This document shows, one piece after another, positions 22,670 to 33,578 of a stretch of DNA of 64,000 nucleotides; positions within the stretch are counted from its first letter, which is position 1, and each line of letters opens with the position of its first letter. Both the position numbers and the translations under genes were made by a program. This DNA comes from Isoetes taiwanensis (lineage: Eukaryota > Streptophyta > Lycopodiopsida > Isoetales > Isoetaceae): assembly GCA_021234155.1 (NCBI GenBank), contig JAJEKV010000039.1, positions 1,054,001 to 1,118,000 on the forward strand. The letters run 5' to 3'. Under the pieces are notes generated by a model. That model was given only the letters and a program-made list of their open reading frames with translations. It did no database searches and had not been told where the DNA came from.

Positions 22670-25440
22670 TCAGTTTTTTTTTCAAAATAGAAGCCAATAG
22701 CATAGCTGGCACTATTTTTGTTGTTGCCAATGAATTTTCATTCTACTGGGCAATATTCCCCACTAGAAGCAATATTTTGGCAATAGGGAGAAGAACCTAG
22801 AAGCAATATTTTGGCAATAGGGAGAAGAACGGATTATGCCGTTAATGGAAGGCTTTAGTGTAGAAACTGTTGGCAATTCGATGTTACTGCCTGGAAACTA
22901 TGGTGCCACATTATTTTGAAAGTTGTCGCTACGGTCTTAAGCATATAAATAATAATGTGCCAACTTGAGCTTGAACCTCGCATGCACGATGTTGATTTTC
23001 AAATTACACGATATACATGATGCCAAGTATTTTATGGCATAATAGAAAACTCAAGATGATTCAATTCAATTCAATTTAGTATTTTAAGTTTAGAATGTGT
23101 CATCTAGCACATTTCAACATTTCCCGTTGCTTGCATTGCTAGACTTCTCTTTATTTTAGAAAGCAATGGTTTGATGCCATGATTCCACGTGACACCGTTT
23201 TTTAATCAACCCCTCTCAAGCACTTCTTAGAGATTATCATGGACTAGTAACGGTGCTCGGCATTGCCGGGCATAAGCACGGTCGTATTGCAAGGAACGAT
23301 GAAGATATAGATGTAGTTTACAATGGAATGATGAAGATATAGATGTACTTATAGATGTAGCACAAATATCGATGCTAGGTGTGTTGAGTTGCCCTAGCAT
23401 GACAAAGATGTGTGCTATTTGAAGTGATGCATTTCTAGAGAGTACAAATAATTTATGCATTGAAATAACGACATTTTTTTCTAAAAAAATTATTAAAGTC
23501 ACACTGGGAAAAAAGTCATAAGTGGTTCCGAGAGGTATAATGGGCATGTGTAGTGTGAATGTTTGTAATCAAATGTGAAAGGACTTTATATTGAGGTCCA
23601 TGGAAGATATTGTACTTGTAGGATGTGGATTCTTCAACGAACAACATTATTACTGAGCCGATGCTATATAATATATGGAATTTGAAATCAGGTTGTAAAT
23701 CCTCCCATGGACCCTCTATTTACCCTTTGCGACACAAAATTTGTAAGATAGTAACCATCGTTCAAGTCTTGATATGAGTGAAGGGTGAAATCTGAATGCA
23801 TATAGGTATACAAAACTGAAGATGCATAGTTTGGAATAGTTTTGGTAGCTCCTTGGGATTCCACTCATAGTTCAAGCTTTGACATAAATGAAATGTGAAA
23901 TCCAATTGCATGTAACCATACAACAGTTGATGAAAATGCATAGTTTGGAAAAGCTTTGGCAGGTGCTTGGGGCTCTACTATGCATAGTTTGGAAAAGCTT
24001 TGGTAGGTCCTTGGGGTTCTATTGCTAGTTTCTAGTTGCCACTTAAAAGTTTTTTGGAAGCCATTGCCATAAATAGCAAGCGTGTTTGTCTGAACTTGTT
24101 TTACTCATATCTTGCTCTTCTTAGACCACTATCAGCTTTTACTTCTTATATGAATTAGAGGACTGCAACAACGTACTGGATCTGTGTTGGTTGACTATCA
24201 AAGTTGCCAAGGGAATGCCATGTAGGTTGTTGCTGCCTCTATAGCAATGCTTGTTCATACAAACTTGAATGTGGGCTGGAGCCCTTGTATACCCTCGGGA
24301 TTGGATGTGTTTGAACAGAAAATGCATAGGACCTTTTATGCACCCAACGATGTTGCTGGTCATAGTTGGTACAGGCAGATATGGTTTCGATTGTCTTCCT
24401 AGATATAGTTTACATTGTCTTCCCAAGTATGTATCACTTGGTCAGTCAACCATTATATTGCAGTGAAAACATTATGTATCCCTTGGTGATACAACCATTA
24501 GCTACACAATTCTCCAAACCTTAGCTCAGTAGAACAACCGAGTGTGGAGTGGTATTGAAACTATAAACTGAGTAGACAACATGATTTATTGATGTGGAGC
24601 TTTACACCTATGAGTACATGTTGGATAAAATTCAAAGGCATACATATAACAACAAAGTGAAGTACACTCAGTATTTACTCGGATTACGGTAAATTAATAG
24701 CCACTCCTTTTAGAAATTTTCAACCTACTCTCTGCGGCACAACTTGTGGCTGGATCTGAGTCCATGCGATGGGTACTGGATTGCTCGTGTTGAAAAGATT
24801 TGATGTTTGGCAGCTGCATGTGAACATGTAGATTGTCCACTATAAAAGAAACAAAAAATGTCAGACTGACCTGACCAACAAATAAATACTTGCAGAACAT
24901 TCAACAAAAGGGAAATACCATATGAGATTCACTTTGGCATTCCAGAATTGAATCACTAATAAAATGAAATTTAGGAGTGAAGAAAGATGGACAAAGCTAC
25001 AGAAAGGATTGTCACCTTAAAGACTCTTGCTACACTGCTACAATTCATTCTTCCTTACATGCAAACATGCTTGATATAATCAAAGTGAAAAAGACGAACC
25101 TTTCAAGGAGATAATTGTTCTTCAACAACTAAATAACATGCAATGTTCCACTCCATAGAAACATATGCAATAATGCCACAACAGGCGCAGTATGTCCATA
25201 GCATGAAGTTCCAAATGAGTTGTCTGCCCCATTTTCACTTTGGAAAGAGGCAAAGTATTAAAGTAGAGTGATCCCAACTTAGATCTAGGTGTCAATGCTT
25301 CCTAGATGCTTCAGCTTAATTAGAAGCTTGCTATTGGTTGGAAGTAATGGCAATGGAATTCTGGTAGTAGCTATCGTTTAACTTGGCACTAAATTTGTTG
25401 TCCTCTGTTATAAGGTACATATCTGTTATATATATACAAT
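22670..25440. other. No gene recognised; spacer with two small tandem duplications
   Basis: AGAAGCAATATTTTGGCAAT is part of a ~35-base unit repeated at about 22763-22831. GCATAGTTTGGAAAAGCTTT is part of a ~57-base unit repeated at about 23935-24015, with weaker copies further upstream. The many short frames show no motif. Confidence 0.45.
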
Positions 25441-25443
25441 TAT

Positions 25444-25640
25444 ATAAGTGTACCAAATGTATATAGAGATTTTGGTGTCGCCGTCTGGACCGTCCAGATC
25501 TGAGATCCGACGGCCCTGGTGGAGCCACCTCAATCCACCCCAAGTGTACCAAATGTATATAGAGATTTTGGTGTCGCCGCCTGGACCGTCCAGATCTGAG
25601 ATCCGACGACCCTGGTGGAGCCACCTCAATCCACCCCAAG
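25444..25640. repeat. 96 bp tandem duplication next to a TA-rich end
   Basis: Two nearly identical units begin GTGTACCAAATGTATATAGA at 25448 and 25544 and contain CTGGACCGTCCAGATCTGAG. The left flank ACAATTATATAAG with TATATATA resembles, in reverse, the right end of the TA-flanked cassettes at 45.1 and 59.7 kb. A related CCGTCTGGACCGTCC block occurs at about 51560. Confidence 0.8.
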
Positions 25641-27825
25641 CACCCCCTTATTTGGGGCTTATGATCTAGGCCGTCGAATGTGCTGGATCAATGGATAAGA
25701 TTTAGCCACATATTTACGTGCAATAAATGCTATGTGATGAGGTGGCAGCAGGAGTTCATCTCTGCACCGTGCAATAAATGCAATTGATGCCTTTGATGAG
25801 GTGGCAGGTGCCTAATTAAGGAAAAATGAATGTAATATTTTCATCTTAGATCTTTAAAAAAAAAAAAAGGGACGGCACTTTGGTCGGTTTGGCTCTCACA
25901 GCAGTTGTTGCGGCTCCGGCATGAGGTTTGAGGAGAAACGCCAGGCTCAAGCTTCTTCAGTTTTGGCGAGAATGGCTTGGATTTTATTCATAGCCATAAC
26001 CGCAACTCTCGGAAGGTCTCTAGGTTTGCCATAATGCTTGATCCGGTTTGGTGCAACCGGCATTTGCTACAGAAATTGTTCTTCCCACAGTTATGATTCT
26101 TTCTTAAATTTGGTCATAATGTTTTCTTTCGCAAGCAGTCGTTTGTTCATAGCTTTATTTCGTTTGCAGGCAACCTCACAATTTTGCATTTCGGCTTCAT
26201 TTCCAATATTTTCGACCTAAAGCTTGATCATATTCATGTTGAAGAGTACGTTCTATGTAACACCCGACACTCGAATTCCTCCTGCTTCAATCTTGCAAAT
26301 GTAGATCTTTCTGCTTCAAAACTGCCGGGCAGATTGTTTTTCTCCGCTTTATCGTAACAGGGGAAAAATATCAGAATTCAGGAACAAGATAATGCGCTAA
26401 GTTGAGCTCTGACTGGCATTAACCGGTCCAGTGTTGACGTTTTGGAAACTCTATTCTTAGAAGCAACGAATTTTGGATGTGTTTATTAATTTTTATGAGC
26501 AGAATAGGCATCCGGCAAGTTTAAAAAATGGCGTTACTGGGTTTTTCTCCAGGTTTGGGTGCATGGAGTTAAATATTGAAGGATACTCTATGCATGCCGG
26601 ATCTTTCCACATCCTTTCCTTTTTACTCTGCTCACGAGTTTTTTCTGGCGCAAGTATGGCCGCCTGTATGATTTGTTGGATGCAGATGCAGATTGCCTTA
26701 CTGTAACACTGGCCATGGCGACTTCTTCCGGAGGATGCAAGTTCCAATGGGCTAGGTTTCACATTTCTTTTGTAGTTTTTCTGGAAGATCTATGTGGAAG
26801 ATCCGGCTGCTTGAGCGAGATTTTGACCGTTTTGCAGTTTGAGGCATGAGCTATGGCGATTGTCCGGCTATGGCAGAGCTATGCAAACATTAGATAAGCA
26901 TCTCATGTGCCATATGTTTTTGCTATGGTTGGCCCAGCAGAAAGTTAGACATTCTATGATTTATTTTTAGTGTGCACGTCCATTTACTTGAGGACTCAGA
27001 AATGGAGCTGGTCTGTTTTCTTGTAAGTGTAGCCATTTACTTACTGGCAATCCTTTTTGATGGCTAGGGAGCTAATTGTGTTTTGATTGCGCAGGGTTAT
27101 TTTTCTTATATGGGTGCTGGCCATTTTAAGCTGGGTTGTGTTTGGTTTCTATTTTGCTGTAGACAAGTGAGTTTCTAGTCCGCTTGAATTTATGCGGTGC
27201 CTATTTTGCTTTTGTATTCATTTCCGACTTTTGAATCAGCGTTGTGGATGATACATGCTTGGCTCTAGAAGAGTACCAAGAAACTCCATACAATACTTCA
27301 CTAGAGTCTGTGCTGCCTTGTGTCAATTTGCATACTGCAAACTCTGCAGTGCTGCAGATACGTGAAGGAATGTACACAACTATTTGTCTCTTATTTATTG
27401 ATCTACTCCGCCACTGTGCCAAAACGCGAAGCATAAGATCAGGTTTAGCTCTTCGCTCTGCTGGTTTCAGTTTCATGATGGCTGGGTAAATTGATGCTCT
27501 ATGTTCTACAAGAGGATTTCTATTTTATGGTGTAAAGTTTTATGGCAGAGGCCTTTATCGATATCCAAACTTGCCAGTTACATTTGGCTCTATTTTTGCA
27601 CGAACTTACACACTGCCAACTCTTCTGTTCTGTCCCTGGCGCCCTCTTCAATGCTGCAAATTCTAACCTCTTCTTCTGCTTTCAATTCTCGGCGATATAT
27701 ATATGGCTATGGCCTCTTTAGCCCTGCGAATCCAGCAACCCCTGTCAACAAAAAGCTCCTTTCTTTTTACAGAGTCTGTGGGCATTTTTTTGGTTTAAGG
27801 TTCAGAGCTTCCGGAATTCATTTAC
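25641..27825. other. Upstream region of the EMB8-like gene; no gene recognised
   Basis: Possible leader or promoter sequence of the gene that starts at 27826. Frames at 26473-26762 and 27244-27489 lack recognisable domains. The blocks near 27325 and 27605 (ACTGCAAACTCTGCAG and ACTGCCAACTCTTCTG) resemble each other. Confidence 0.35.
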
Positions 27826-28857
27826 ATGGCTCAGTTGAGCTGCTTTGTTTCCAATTTCAGCAAAACTCACGAATTTGAGTTGGGTCTGAAACGTCTGCTC
27901 CATGAAGCAGCCACTGTGCCCATTTGGGAGTACGTTACGCTTTCTGCAGTGGTTTTGGCAGTGTTCTTTTACAGAATGTTTGATCTGCATTTTGTCGAAG
28001 ATATTCTGACCGATATGAGCGGGGATACTGTGTATCTGGTTCATAGTCCTTTTTCGAAATTTGCAGCAGAACTTTTGGCCAAAAGTGAAGTCCTTAAACA
28101 GTGTTATTGGCCGACTCCATGGCTTTGCAGTCCCCATTTGCAGACTGGGCTTCTCCATTTCTTTGGAAGACCACCTGCATTTGAATATAGCCGGTGAATG
28201 CCTATTCTGCCTTGATCTAATAAACAACACTTTCTCATTTTCTTTCAGAGGAGCTAAGAATGGCCCCTTAATGTGTTTGCAGAGAGTTATTTGTCGCCCC
28301 AGATGGAGGAACTGTTGCTCTTGATTGGTTATACCCGTTTACAAGCCAAGGTTGTTAACTCTCTTGTCACAATGCTTGATATTTTTTTTGTAAATCTAAA
28401 AAATGTTGACCAAATTTGGTTTTGATCTGCCAGACACCAAGCTTGATGGCAGGCAGCATGTGGATGGAACCCCGATTGTGATCATTATACCAGGCTTAAG
28501 CAGCTGCTCTGCCAGCTCTGTAAGAAGACTTTGGATGTCTTATGAATGGCCTTGGTTGATCTTTGCTACATAAGTTAATGATGCGTCTTCATGTGGTCTT
28601 TTGTGCAGTATATCAAACACTTGGCTTGGGGCATTTCCAAGAAGGGATGGAGTGCAGTAGTTGCAAACCACAGGGGTCATGGAGGAGTATCTATCAGTGT
28701 GAGTAAGTATATATGCAGTCATAGCAACTTAAAAAAAACTAAAGATTTAACCTTTTACAGTCAGACAAATATTACAATGCTGGTTGGACAAATGACCTAC
28801 GATGGATCATTGCCTCCTTTGAGGAACAATACAACTCCTCACCGCTTCTTGCAGGCC
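27826..28857 (+). CDS. EMB8-like alpha/beta hydrolase, 5' half only
   Basis: Exons 27826-28193, 28283-28350, 28434-28519, 28609-28698 and 28761-about 28857 join in frame. The start ATG begins MAQLSCFVSNF, followed by a hydrophobic segment (YVTLSAVVLAVFFYRMF) that may anchor it. Family blocks are TPWLCSPHLQTGLLHFFGRP, ELFVAPDGGTVALDWL, GTPIVIIIPGLSSCSASSYI, GWSAVVANHRGHGG and YYNAGWTNDLRWII. This is the YheT/EMB8 esterase-like family. The nucleophile elbow expected next (G-x-S-x-G) and the catalytic acid and histidine are not found. Exon 5 reaches SSPLLA at a GC-type site without a normal donor and then meets a stop. It is either truncated or continues past a very long intron. Confidence 0.85.
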
Positions 28858-28919
28858 TGTCACCACATGGCATGTGAAACAATTATATCCAATGTTTATC
28901 TTGAACTTAATGGTCATTA

Positions 28920-30176
28920 AGTTCCCTGCGGGGCTTAATGAAATTAACTACATACGAGACAATAACTCAAAGGTTCCATAATCAAAACATAGGACCCTAC
29001 AACTTTAATGCATCTATAATTGGAAGTGAAGCCACATGATGAGAAATTTTAGATAGTTATTGTGGAGGTAGTTAGACTCGCTGAAATCTAGTGTTCCACA
29101 TTGATTCTAGTTACTTTATTTAGTAAAAAATAATGGCCTCCCTTATTCCCTAGTTGCATCATCAGTGAAATATCAAGCAAAAGCACTCGTCATCAAACCA
29201 CGTGCTCTATATTTCAATGTTATAATCCCACGTTCTTAATGGTTTTACCCATTTTTTGCATGGTCTATTTTGCATGCATCTTTTAATATCTGGTTAATCT
29301 AGTTAAGAGGGTGGAGACTTTACTAGACCCCTAATTTTCCAAGCAGTTAACATGTTCAAATCCCAACTATGACTGAGCTCAGGTTATTTTAATTTATTCC
29401 ATCATTTGCTATCTATGCCATTGTTGTTTTAGCTCCTCATGTAGAACTAGAGAGAAGTTTTTCTCTATTTCGACTAGATTGTCGTAAGTCGTAAGAGGTT
29501 CTTTTGAAAAGAAGATGCATGAAATGTCCCGCAGAGTGTTTTGCATTGCGTAAAAATTACATGTCGCGCGTATCTCAAACATTTTGTTAAAAAAAATTAT
29601 CATTTGACAAAATTAGGAAACTTTCTACATTAGGGAACTTTCGCATGGGGTCCGCAAATGTTTTACACTGTTGTATTAGTTCGACTTCGTGGTGGACAAC
29701 TTTGACTTCCTTATTTGTCTAACCCAATAGGATCATTAACATAGACAAATAAAACTCCGTGCCAAAATCTTTATCGTAAATTCCTCATATACAAATTCGA
29801 TCATAAATGACCGGTCGATTTGGTACAAAATTCTTTTAATTTAATTCAAATTTAACTCGAGTCTTCAGCAAGAAGTTCTAATAAACGATGGCGAGCTTCA
29901 TTGAATGGCTATTAGTCAAGGAATTTAGTTTTAACTAGATGCATACAACCATTTGTGCGAGAGGATATGATGACAATAAATCAGTAGATTATGATACCTG
30001 AATTTGACTTGAACAAACAGGATTTTATCATTTACCGATGACATCTAACTCAATTCTAAGTTACCCAACTCTATTAATAACTCGTATTTTATTCCCAGAT
30101 ATTCATAAACCATAGTTGATAGACCCATTATATTCATAAACCATAGTTGATAGACCCATTGATAGTACAAAAACTT
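28920..30176. other. No gene recognised after the EMB8-like exons
   Basis: No frame resembles the missing half of the hydrolase. The only structure is a ~30-base direct repeat (ATTCATAAACCATAGTTGATAG) at about 30102-30155, next to the (TA)n tract. Confidence 0.4.
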
Positions 30177-30199
30177 GTATATATATATATATATATATA
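30177..30199. repeat. (TA)n microsatellite, left border of paralogue segment
   Basis: A short TA tract follows CAAAAACTTG. The sequence to its right, containing CCAGACATCTGACC and GACTTATCAG, is similar to the sequence right of the TA tract ending at 55088. Confidence 0.9.
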
Positions 30200-30794
30200 G
30201 AGGCCTGGGCCTGGTCCAAAGACCAGTACCAGACATCTGACCAAAACCAGGATTTCCAAGTTAGGCCAGACTTATCAGTTCCATGTTTTATAATAAGGAT
30301 AACCTTATAAGGGTTCCATGCAGTCTGATTTTCACACCCCCTTTGGAGAGAACAAAAATTTGAGCAATAACCACATTTAACTATGTTTACTTTTGCTACA
30401 ATGATGTTTTAAAACTGAAAAGACCTTTCTGTCATAACTAGTTACCATAAATAAGCAAAAGGACTGCAAAACAATAAGCAAAACAGTACCACGTATAAAT
30501 CAAAGCAGCTATTTATAACAACGGCCATAGAACTTTGTTTTCAACGTTTAATGTATCAACTGTGGCAAGATTATGCATTCATTGCTTAAAGAGTATTTTT
30601 TAAAAAACCTGAATATACTTCGAGTTTGTTTCTAATGAAATTGACTGTAAAAAGCAGTATTTCCATTTAACCCATCTTTTAAACAAAAGTTTGTTTTCCA
30701 AAAGAACATAATATAGTAGACAGCCATACGAGTTAGAGGTTTTAGACAAATAAAGATGCCTAGTCATGCTAAGACATAAAAGATCTAAAGATAC

Positions 30795-32261
30795 TTAGTT
30801 TAAAGAAGACAAAAATACAGCCTCAACCAGTTCAGCTTCTTGCTTGATCTTGCATTTGTTGCAATCAAGTTCAGGGTAAAGATAAAACCTGAAAATCTTA
30901 TAGACGACTTGCTGCTCAAGCAAATTCATGTCTTTTTTAACTGCTAAAACATTACTGAACCAAAATTGCTTGCTGGCGACACACTGCTGCGAGTGCTTCA
31001 TGCAATTAATAACTTGAGAGTAAGTAGATGAGATCCCGGTTACCTGCAATCCAATCAATCACAAATTAGCCTAAAAGGGTAATCATGAAAGGGATTAGCA
31101 GGTAAGCTATGGAATCACATGGCTAATAGCCCTTCAACTTTGAAACTTAGAAGATATGAATAAATATGATAAGAACCAATCTGTAGAAGTTATAGATTTC
31201 AGTAATATTACCAGATTTGTTTATGGCAGATCTTCCATATCAGAAATATTGTATATTCAAAGCGAACAGAAAAACTTGAAAATATATAAGGGATAGAATA
31301 GACTCCCTGTGTGATATCCAGCCCTTAGGCCTCCATGCATTTTACCATTAATGCAATGTATGCTGGAAAATCCTGGTGCTCGAAGCATTATAACATATTT
31401 ACTCAACTCAAGACAAAGCAAGAACCAAGTTAACATTCCAGTTTTGGTATTACCCCCCCCATTTTTTACATGACCATTTGTTACCGTGTGAGAGAACAAC
31501 AGAACAATCAAATAAACCTGATTGAGTGGTACGCCATCTTCCTCCAGAAATTCGTCCTCAACAGCCGCCTGGTTAATGTTGCTCCTAACACTTGGATATG
31601 TAGGCAAACTGCTCTTTCCAGCGATTACTAAGCGGCAAGCTTCAATACTGGAGCCAGGGCGTTTCCCCAACACTTGCTTTTTGGCAGTATTGATGTCAAT
31701 TCCTGCTTGCCTTGCCATCTCCTCTAGAACAGACTTCTTGATGGAAATACCATCATTCTTACAGTCAATACCCTTTTCCCTTAACAAGCTGATGATATCG
31801 GCCTTAGTGGGCTTAAGATTGCCTGATCCCTCAGTTCTTGTCATTGTTACAAGAAGTATGAGACAAGGGGGAAGCCAAAATGTCAAGCACCGCTTCCTTT
31901 CTTTAGTGTATCACAATGTAAATTTTTCAGCATATGGGCTTTTCCTTATCAATGCCAGATCCTGTCATTAGGTCATTGACCTTCTTTATTTCAGTCGTAT
32001 GACGGTTTGCTAATAAGTGGTGAAGAACCAGGAAAAGGATATGCACGATTTTACTATTTAATGCAAGCATCGGTACATCATCAGAGCCGAATTTTGCAAA
32101 ACCACTAGGTATACTAAGATCCTTAAGTTCAAGCAAGACGAATTTAATCCGTTTCACCAGTGGAGTCAGTAAACGTACCTCATAAGCAGCCTATAGCGGA
32201 CCCTATGATTCCAAAATCCTTCCATATTAGTCCCAACGGCCATCAAAATAGTCTTATCCAT
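30795..32261 (-). CDS. Unrecognised three-exon gene, copy A
   Basis: Exons 32261-32179, 31836-31518 and 31043-30795 join with GT-AG borders and matching phases into 216 residues. The start MDKTILMAVGTNMEGFWNHR has an in-frame TGA two codons upstream. Exon 2 encodes TEGSGNLKPTKADIISLLRE and a helical, charged region ending EEDGVPLNQ. Exon 3 begins VTGISSTYSQ and contains two Cys pairs (NCMKHSQQC and LDCNKC). I do not recognise the family. The TKADIISLLREKG block looks like a short helix-extended-helix DNA-binding motif, but this is only an impression. A diverged paralogue lies at 56.3-57.2 kb with the same exon 2/3 border. A leader exon ending near 32362 is possible. Confidence 0.6.
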
Positions 32262-32299
32262 CCTTCAGTTAAGGCGTTCAGGAATCCAGCCAGATCTTC

Positions 32300-33510
32300 T
32301 TAGCCATAAGCTGAAGCGGAAGATATTCTAAAAAAGCTTAAATCATATAAACGTACCGTACCTTTCTGTTTAAGCATGCCATAGCAGCGAGCAGCCCGTG
32401 TAATCTGTGCCGGAGTGAGGTCTCATCAAACCCTGGCCGCCACTATTCCTCTTTTGCATTCCAAACCCTAGTGTAGACTCAGCAGACCCATCCCGTTCAC
32501 TAGGAATACCGTGTCAACGGATACGGTTATACCTCTGCATAAATCCTTTTATTCCCAATAAATTGATCCGTGTCTTTTCACCTAATATCTTAGTAATATT
32601 CTGAGATTTAGCTAAGGTCATCATAGTCCCAATGGTGTTTAAACGTCCGAGAGTTCCCATTGTCAGAATGTGCCCTAAGTTAGCTATTATCCACAAAATA
32701 TCTTACCCATCTAAGGTGTAAATTAAACAGCAAACCAAATCATCCTATACACCAGTAATTTGACCCAAAGTTACAAAACGCCTCTTTTAGCTATTAATGT
32801 TTAAAGCTATAAGTGCCATGTGCATACACTATCATATATTGGTCCAACAATAAACAGTAATTGGATGTCAAATAACCAGCACTAGATTGAGTCATACGTG
32901 TTCCAAATTAGCCATGTTGATGTAGTTCCAAAGTCTAAGTGATATAAAGTAGTGGTAGTTACCACTACTTAGTGGCCAAGTTCCATCTAAAAAACTATAA
33001 TGCTTTAGATATTCCTTAGGTCAACCATCATGCCAGGTCATATAATTAGGAGAGTGCATCCAAGGTCTCAAAAATGGTAAGCAAAAACATGCGCCCAAAG
33101 CAACAATTTGAAGGTCAGAACAATGACCTTAATCCATATGAGCATATTATCATAAACTGACTGTTAAGAAACCTTAAATATCAAGTTTGTATGAGATGTT
33201 CCATTAACACATGGGTTTACCCAAGCTTCAGCAGTAAATTGGATATACCCCCTTTAAGGTAAAGCAATTTTCAGATATGTTTCAACCTTTATGCTTTTAA
33301 TTTTTACCCTTTTAAGTTATAATACCCTAAAAAACAAATTGTTCTTATAGTTAACCGAAAGATAAAGGGTCCATACGATCCATATCAGCCTACCAGACAT
33401 AGGTAATCAAAAGATTTCTAAAGATTCCTAACGTTTGGGATAATCTCGTTGTCAACCATCCTTCAAGGCCACATAGACAAGTCTAAGAGTGCGCCTAAGG
33501 CAGCCATTTG
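32300..33510. other. Leader region of copy A gene and spacer
   Basis: On the minus strand ACTAGGGTTTGGAATG near 32470 resembles a plant 5' leader. The rest, to the (TA)n tract, is AT-rich without a supported feature. Confidence 0.4.
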
Positions 33511-33514
33511 GATA

Positions 33515-33520
<6 letters not shown>

Positions 33521-33574
<54 letters not shown>
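33521..33574. repeat. (TA)n microsatellite
   Basis: About 27 TA units lie between the copy A segment and the first 2.75 kb repeat copy. All frames through it are open and encode only Tyr-Ile repeats, which are not genes. Confidence 0.95.
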
Positions 33575-33578
<4 letters not shown>

